Source of the DNA: Pleodorina starrii
Lineage: Eukaryota; Chlorophyta; Chlorophyceae; Chlamydomonadales; Volvocaceae
Reading direction: 5' to 3'
Assembly: GCA_030267565.1 (NCBI GenBank)
Contig: BRXU01000026.1
Coordinates: 1,116,001 to 1,180,000 of the forward strand
Length of the DNA: 64,000 nt
Shown in pieces: positions 58,913 through 64,000 of the stretch (the first letter of the stretch is position 1; each line of letters starts with the position of its first letter). A program made the translations under genes and the position numbers. The notes under the pieces are model-generated. The model had not been told where the DNA came from and searched no databases. It saw only the letters and a list, made by a program, of their open reading frames with translations.

Positions 58913-60618
58913 GCAGTGCCCTAGCACTAACCGCCGGTGGGTCCCATGGGACCAACCCTCCCTCAATGATGAGCGGACACGAGGGAGGGTGCTGGCCTGC
59001 AGTCGGCAGGCCCGTGAGGTTCTGAGTTGACTCAGAATGCGCCAGCGCAGGACCCTAGTGGTCCCTCATTGTAACTCTCGCATCCTAGGGCAGAACGAAA
59101 GCGGACAGCGACAAGGTATGCCCGAAGTGGCTAAGGAGCGCGTCATGTGTAGTGGCTGCGCGCAGTGCGCACGCCCCCCCAGCCTGCATTCGGAAAGCCT
59201 ACCCTCAAGCCGGGGAGGTGGACGAACGCACCAAACCCTGGCTAGGAACCAGGGCCAGACAGGAGGCAGCTCAGGTCCCTGAAGCATACGGTATCCGGTC
59301 GCTGGGCTGTCACCGCTGGCCGGCTGTCCTTGACCATCTGCTGTGCAGCGGCCGGCCCAGACAGGTCGTCCTAACCTCTGCCGCTGACAGACGCCTCTGG
59401 AAAACTTTGCTCGCTCGGCACCGCAGGCCTCCTGCGTCGTCAGTGACCTCCTTCGGTTCAGCAGCGAGCAGCTCTTTAGGCGAGCTCCTGCCTCCATCTC
59501 GTTCAGGACCGGTTTGACCCCTTCTATTTGCTTTGGGCCAACACCAATTCACCAACCATATGCAACCACCTGAAGCCACAATGAGCGATAGGCAACCCCC
59601 CAAAAACACAATCATCCTACCTGAGGCAACACCCCCACCCCCGATTCGGGCTTCGGCCGCGGCTATCTCAGGCGCGATATGCACGAGTGATCCTTTTCCT
59701 CGACTGTTAACGGACTCATTCCAGCGAAAGAGGGAAATGGACAGGCATGTTAATCCGCATCTCGGGCAGAGAAGGAATGTGCATACCCCGCAACCAACAC
59801 TCACTCTTAACAAGACCCCCACCCTCTCCCAAACCGACAGCGCGACCCAGAGAAAGGAAGTCCCTCTTCGGCCCCTCCCCATAGCCCTGAAAAGCCCCTT
59901 AAAGCACCACTGATCCCAACGTCGTTTATGTCTGGCCCCCTGGCTTAAGCGCTGAGCAAACCCCTGCCCTCTAGATCACAGCCCAATCCCCAAGGAACGA
60001 GCAAACCTCTTAACCACTTGGAGCAGATTGGTGTCCCAAACCGTAATCCGCGAGGTACGTGGGCGGTGGGATTCCGTCGTACAAGACCCTTTGTCAACCC
60101 ACGACCAACTGCCCGACCCACGGCAGCCACGTATGGCGGCCCCGATGCCCCCAAGTTCCAAGCGGCAGAGGAGTGATCCGTGCGGAATCCGAACGCAACC
60201 GAATGAGAGCAGGCCAAGGGGCCGTGTACAACTTGTGAAGTGTCACCAAGTTACTGGCGCCCTGTTCCCTGCAACGTGTCAAGCGACTTTTACACCGGAA
60301 GTAGATTAAGAACCATGGACCACAATCGTGAGAGCGTGAGCGGAACCAGGCATAGAGCAAAGGTGCTACACGTATTAGAAAGCTGCGGACGTTTGGGATG
60401 TTTGGAATAATGCAACGTACTACCAGCTTGAGTCGAGTAATGAGCTGTATTTTTCAATGGTGTACTGCACTTGCCGTGCAGTCGCAAAATGAAAACTCAG
60501 AGCCAAGTCCATCCTTTCCTAATTGGGACGAGGCATAACTTTCTCAAGAGAATTGCACGCGCTAACTGCTTAGGTCATTAGACCGAACAAGTCCGGCGGC
60601 GCGCAGATCTTCTGAAAA
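58913..60618. other. LINE 3' flank and upstream region of eIF3c
   Basis: Just after the LINE stop, a CCCTCC-rich block at 58956-58963 is complementary to GAGGGAGGG at ~58982-58990, a possible 3' UTR hairpin. The true LINE end could not be fixed. Frames at 59533-59913 and 60028-60309 have no recognisable domain. The eIF3c promoter and 5' UTR should lie at the right end. Confidence 0.4.
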
Positions 60619-63600
60619 ATGGTGGGAGCAGCTCGCCTCAGGAAGCTTGGTTGCTAGTTGTAGCGATACACTTATCATTGTGGTGTTTGATCTTTGCAGT
60701 CCAAGTTCTGGGGCCGTGACAGCAGCGAGGAGGAGGAGGAGAGCACGGAGGAGGAGTCGTCCAGCGAGGAAGAGAGCAAGTCTGGCGACGATAGCTCCTC
60801 TGAGGATGAGTCTAGCTCTGGCTCGGACTCTGACTCTGATTCCGACTCTGATTCCGATGAGGACGGGCCCAACAAGTGAGCCCTGCAGCCGCCGTGGCGC
60901 AATTACTGCACTCGCCCGCAGCTGGTTGAGACTTCCTTCGCTGCATCCTTTGCAGATTCTTGGCTGGGTCCAGCGACTCGGATTCCGACGATGATCGCCG
61001 CGTTGTCAAGAGCGAGAAAGACAAGCGGATGGGCGAGCTGGGGCAGACAGCGGAGGACATTCGGGTGGGACACAATGCGTCATGGAGCTTATAAGTCTGT
61101 AGCTTTCATGGCGTTCGCCTTGTGCGGCTTAGCACTTTGTGCTTGCCGTGGCGGGAGCTTGGGCGGCGCCATTACTGACGCTGCCCTTGTCAATCGTTTT
61201 ATTGTATAGAACAAAATCAAGATTAACGACTGGAGCACTATCCAGGAGCTGTTTGACGTCCTCAACCAGCGGCTGGAGAAAACGCGCAAATTTTTGGTTG
61301 GGGCAACGGTGCCGCGCGTTTACCTGAAGTGCCTTATCGAGCTGGAGGACTATGTCAACGAGACGGTGGGCAACAAGGATCTTAAGAAGAAGATGTCACC
61401 GACGAACGCGAAGGCCTTTAACACGATGCGCCAGCGCCTGAAGAAGCACAACGTCAACTTTGCCGACCAAATGGCCAAGGTGCGATTTTGGCCACCGCGG
61501 GAGGACGAGAGAAGCGAACACTGGGTAGCAAGTGGAGTACGATACTTCGGGTGGGGGGGGGGGCACCGAAGACGTCCAGGCCGGGTCAGGTACTGCACCC
61601 ACCCACCGCCTCCTCGTCGGCGCCGGTTGCGCGCGGGTCTACCGGAACGGTATCTGGCATCGACGCGCTTGACCCCTCGGCCTCTGTCACTGCTTTCCCG
61701 AACATTTCGACCTCACAGGTCCGTGAGAACCCCGACGAGGACGATGAGGAGGACGCCGCGGAGTCTGCCAGCAGCGAGAGCGAGAGCGGCGATGAGCGTG
61801 AGCAGGAGGACCGTAAGCAGCAGCAGCAGAAGGCGAAGGACAAGCTGCTGACGATGGACCCTAAGGAGATCACTTATGAGATGGTGTCGCGCAAGCTGCG
61901 GGAGATCGTGGTGTCCAGGCAAGCTGGGACGGGTTGGAGAGGGCGTCCAGTTACACAACTGCGCTGTAATGTGCTGTCGTGCACGAGGCGCGGGGGAGCT
62001 GGGCCATGCCGGGCTAACAGACGGCATCTCCCGTTGGCGGGGACCAGGCGTCTCGCATGTTGGCCCGGGCCAATAGCCGCATTCACATCTGCCGGAACCA
62101 GGCGTATCTCCGTTAGTGTACCAGGAAGTGAAGGGGGGCCAAGCTTTAAAGCTCAAGCGAGCATACGAAGTATACCGGTATACCACTGATTAGTGATGCG
62201 ACTTTCAAGAGGAGGGCTAGGGCAGGCTTCGTCTGCTGTCAAGAAGCTGCCCACAGTTCACTGGGGGATTGTACTAGGAAGTATGCACTGGAAACGGGCT
62301 GAACGCAAGTGGCTTAACCGAACTGCATCCAAGCGCAGCGTGGCCGACGGGTAGCGTGGCCGGCATGGGCATAGCTCAACCCTTGGCAATCCTTTATCGC
62401 CTTCCACCGGCCTCGCCTACATGCATGCAATGATACGGCGGGACGACACTACCTCAGGACATCATTATGTGCCTCGAAATTAAGCCTCTGCTCTGGTTTC
62501 TTCCTGAACGTCCAATGCTCAGGGGTCGCCGCGGCACTGACAAGCAGGAGCAGGTGGAGATGTTGACGTACCTGGTGACGGTGGCTCGCGGGCCTGCGCA
62601 GCGCTTCGAGGTCCTGGCGCAGCTGACCAGCAGCCTGTTCGACCTGAACCCGGGCATGATGGGGCACCTCCAGACGGGGCTATGGAAGAAATGCGTTGTC
62701 AATTTGTTTGAGATGCTGCGCATCCTGCAGGTGAGGGCGTTGCCATTGGATTTGGAGGGCAGGGCACGTTGCGGTGACGAGCGCACGAGGCCAGAGACCG
62801 TGGCTTTGCACGGGCGACAGGATACGTCCGCATGACATGCTGTGGCGACATGATTGACTAATCGCATGCACACTGGAAAGCTCTAAATTGTGATGTACCG
62901 GAGCGACGGGTTACTATCGCCAACTACTCAAGACAGCCGAAATTTAGGCATATACGGGGCAGTCGCATGCGCTTCCGTTTGCGTATTCACCTCGTGACAT
63001 GCCGTCAGTGAGCTTGCAATCGCGCGAGAAGTGGCTCCACGTCTGGAGGTTGGCCCGTTTCGCGGGCTTCCCCGCCACAAAAGGATGCCCCTTCACGCGC
63101 TACGAGTTTTTTTACTTATGTAGCCCGCACCGGAATTTACCTCATCCAGGACAACCAGAACATCAAGGTGGACGAGAACGCCGATGCTCTGGAGGAGCGC
63201 ACTGAGCAGCCCGCGGACGGCGCTGAAACGCGGGTTTGGGGCAACGTGGTGGCGTTCGTGGAGCGCCTGGACGACGAGCTGTTCAAGAGCTTGCAGGTAG
63301 ATTGCGGCGTCTTAGGGCGTATGTAGCCCTTCGGGCGGGGGAAGGGTCGGATGGTTTTGGGAGATTCCGCCGCTTGGCACTGAACAGTAATGGTCGGCCT
63401 CTCAAGCTGTGTGTGTTTCCTTAAATGAGCCTGCGGTTGAGGAGAGACCATCCATGTGTTAAAGAGATGGCTGGGCTACAGAAAGGGCGGGGCTACGTAT
63501 ATGGCACGGCATGATTGGCTTCTTGACTTTGCGGTTGTATGGTACTCACTTGCAAAGCTTCGGGTCCCATGCACAGGTCATCGACCCGCACACTCACGAG

Positions 63601-64000
63601 TACATGGCTCGGCTGAGGGACGAACCCGTGTACCTGGCTCTGGGGTCCAAGGTGCTCGACTACCTGAACAGGTAGGATGGAAGCCTAGGTGGGGGGCGGG
63701 GCAGTGGGCATGTTTTCGCCTGAGGGACGGGCCAGGGCGCGCTGCACCGCTCAGGCCTAAACGTTCCATCGATTTGGTTGCTACAGCGCCCCCGTTTTGG
63801 AGAGTTACTGCGCTTTCTCTCAGCCGAAGTTGAGGACAACTGCATCGTGCACCCCATTTGGGCAGGGTCGGCGACCTGGTGGGCAGCGCCAAGGTGGCCC
63901 TGCGTCTGGTGGAGCACCTGTACTACAAGACGGACGCGGTGTACGATGCCATGCGCAAGCTGACAGTGGCGCAGCAGCAGAGTGCCGCCGCGCCGGTTGC
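60619..64000 (+). CDS. EIF3C: Eukaryotic translation initiation factor 3 subunit C (eIF3c/NIP1), 5' part
   Basis: Exons: 60619-60621, 60700-60875, 60956-61064, 61210-61479, 61719-61918, 62523-62730, 63150-63296, 63577-63671, 63866 to beyond the window; phases agree and ~447 residues are visible. eIF3c is a core PCI-domain subunit of eIF3, which docks initiation factors on the 40S ribosome. Recognisable parts are the start MSKFWG plus a long Ser/Asp/Glu acidic tract, NDWSTIQELFDVLNQRL, a DDEEDAAES acidic linker, KQEQVEMLTYLVTVARGPAQ, VWGNVVAFVERLDDE and IDPHTHEYMARLRDEPVYLAL. Two oddities: the first coding exon is only the ATG, followed directly by an intron, and the intron after 61918 begins GCAAG (a GC-AG intron). 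The C-terminal PCI domain lies beyond the window. Confidence 0.93.

Noticed and set aside
59533..59913. 126-codon frame after the LINE as a separate gene
   Set aside because: Non-ATG start and simple Pro/Thr-rich composition; better explained as LINE 3' flank or intergenic sequence.

Overview
The window is nuclear DNA from a green alga of the Chlamydomonas/Volvox group (Chlamydomonadales). The support is internal: genes with many short GT-AG introns, an alpha-tubulin of the classic algal form (451 aa, ending EEY), an ODA16/DAW1 flagellar dynein-transport gene, a plastid-type KAS III with an N-terminal extension, very GC-rich coding sequence with strong C/G third-position use, long Gln/Gly/Ala homopolymer tracts, TGTAA poly(A) signals, and abundant minisatellites and non-LTR retrotransposon debris. 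The species cannot be named from sequence alone.

Layout. 1-11.2 kb: a giant plus-strand gene (992-11166, 8 exons, 2169 aa in my model) whose only folded region is an N-terminal KIX domain, followed by about 2,000 residues of Q/G/A/P-rich low complexity; I read it as a Mediator MED15-type coactivator subunit. 11.2-17.9 kb: gene-poor DNA with minisatellites, a local 88-bp duplication and a decayed LINE 3' end. 17.9-25.6 kb (minus): ODA16/DAW1, 15 exons, 443 aa, all splice phases consistent. 26.1-30.9 kb (plus): plastid 3-oxoacyl-ACP synthase III (KAS III), 8 exons, 374 aa, catalytic Cys-His-Asn intact. 33.1-42.9 kb: a 9.77-kb block bounded by near-identical terminal inverted repeats built from ~197-bp palindrome-bearing subterminal repeats; it holds an ORF with a PIP-box-like motif, a 27-bp minisatellite and a 3.7-kb array of an exactly 200-bp satellite with 800-bp higher-order structure. 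44.1-46.2 kb (plus): alpha-tubulin, 5 exons. 47.0-52.1 kb (minus, convergent with tubulin): a predicted secreted protein joining a signal peptide, an 8-cysteine knottin-like domain and a dienelactone hydrolase, 11 exons including a 5-nt micro-exon. 53-59 kb: retroelement territory, with one long uninterrupted LINE ORF (endonuclease + reverse transcriptase + CCHC). 60.6-64.0 kb: eIF3c (NIP1), nine exons visible, running off the window.

The cellular genes do not form one pathway; they are neighbouring housekeeping and ciliary genes (transcription, intraflagellar transport, plastid fatty-acid initiation, microtubules, translation initiation) separated by repeats. The most unusual items are the knottin-hydrolase fusion, the satellite-bearing inverted-repeat element, and the KIX coactivator with a (GGGGCG)n tract encoding poly-Gly-Ala. 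Exon models were built by eye from splice consensus, reading phase and family conservation; no searches were run.
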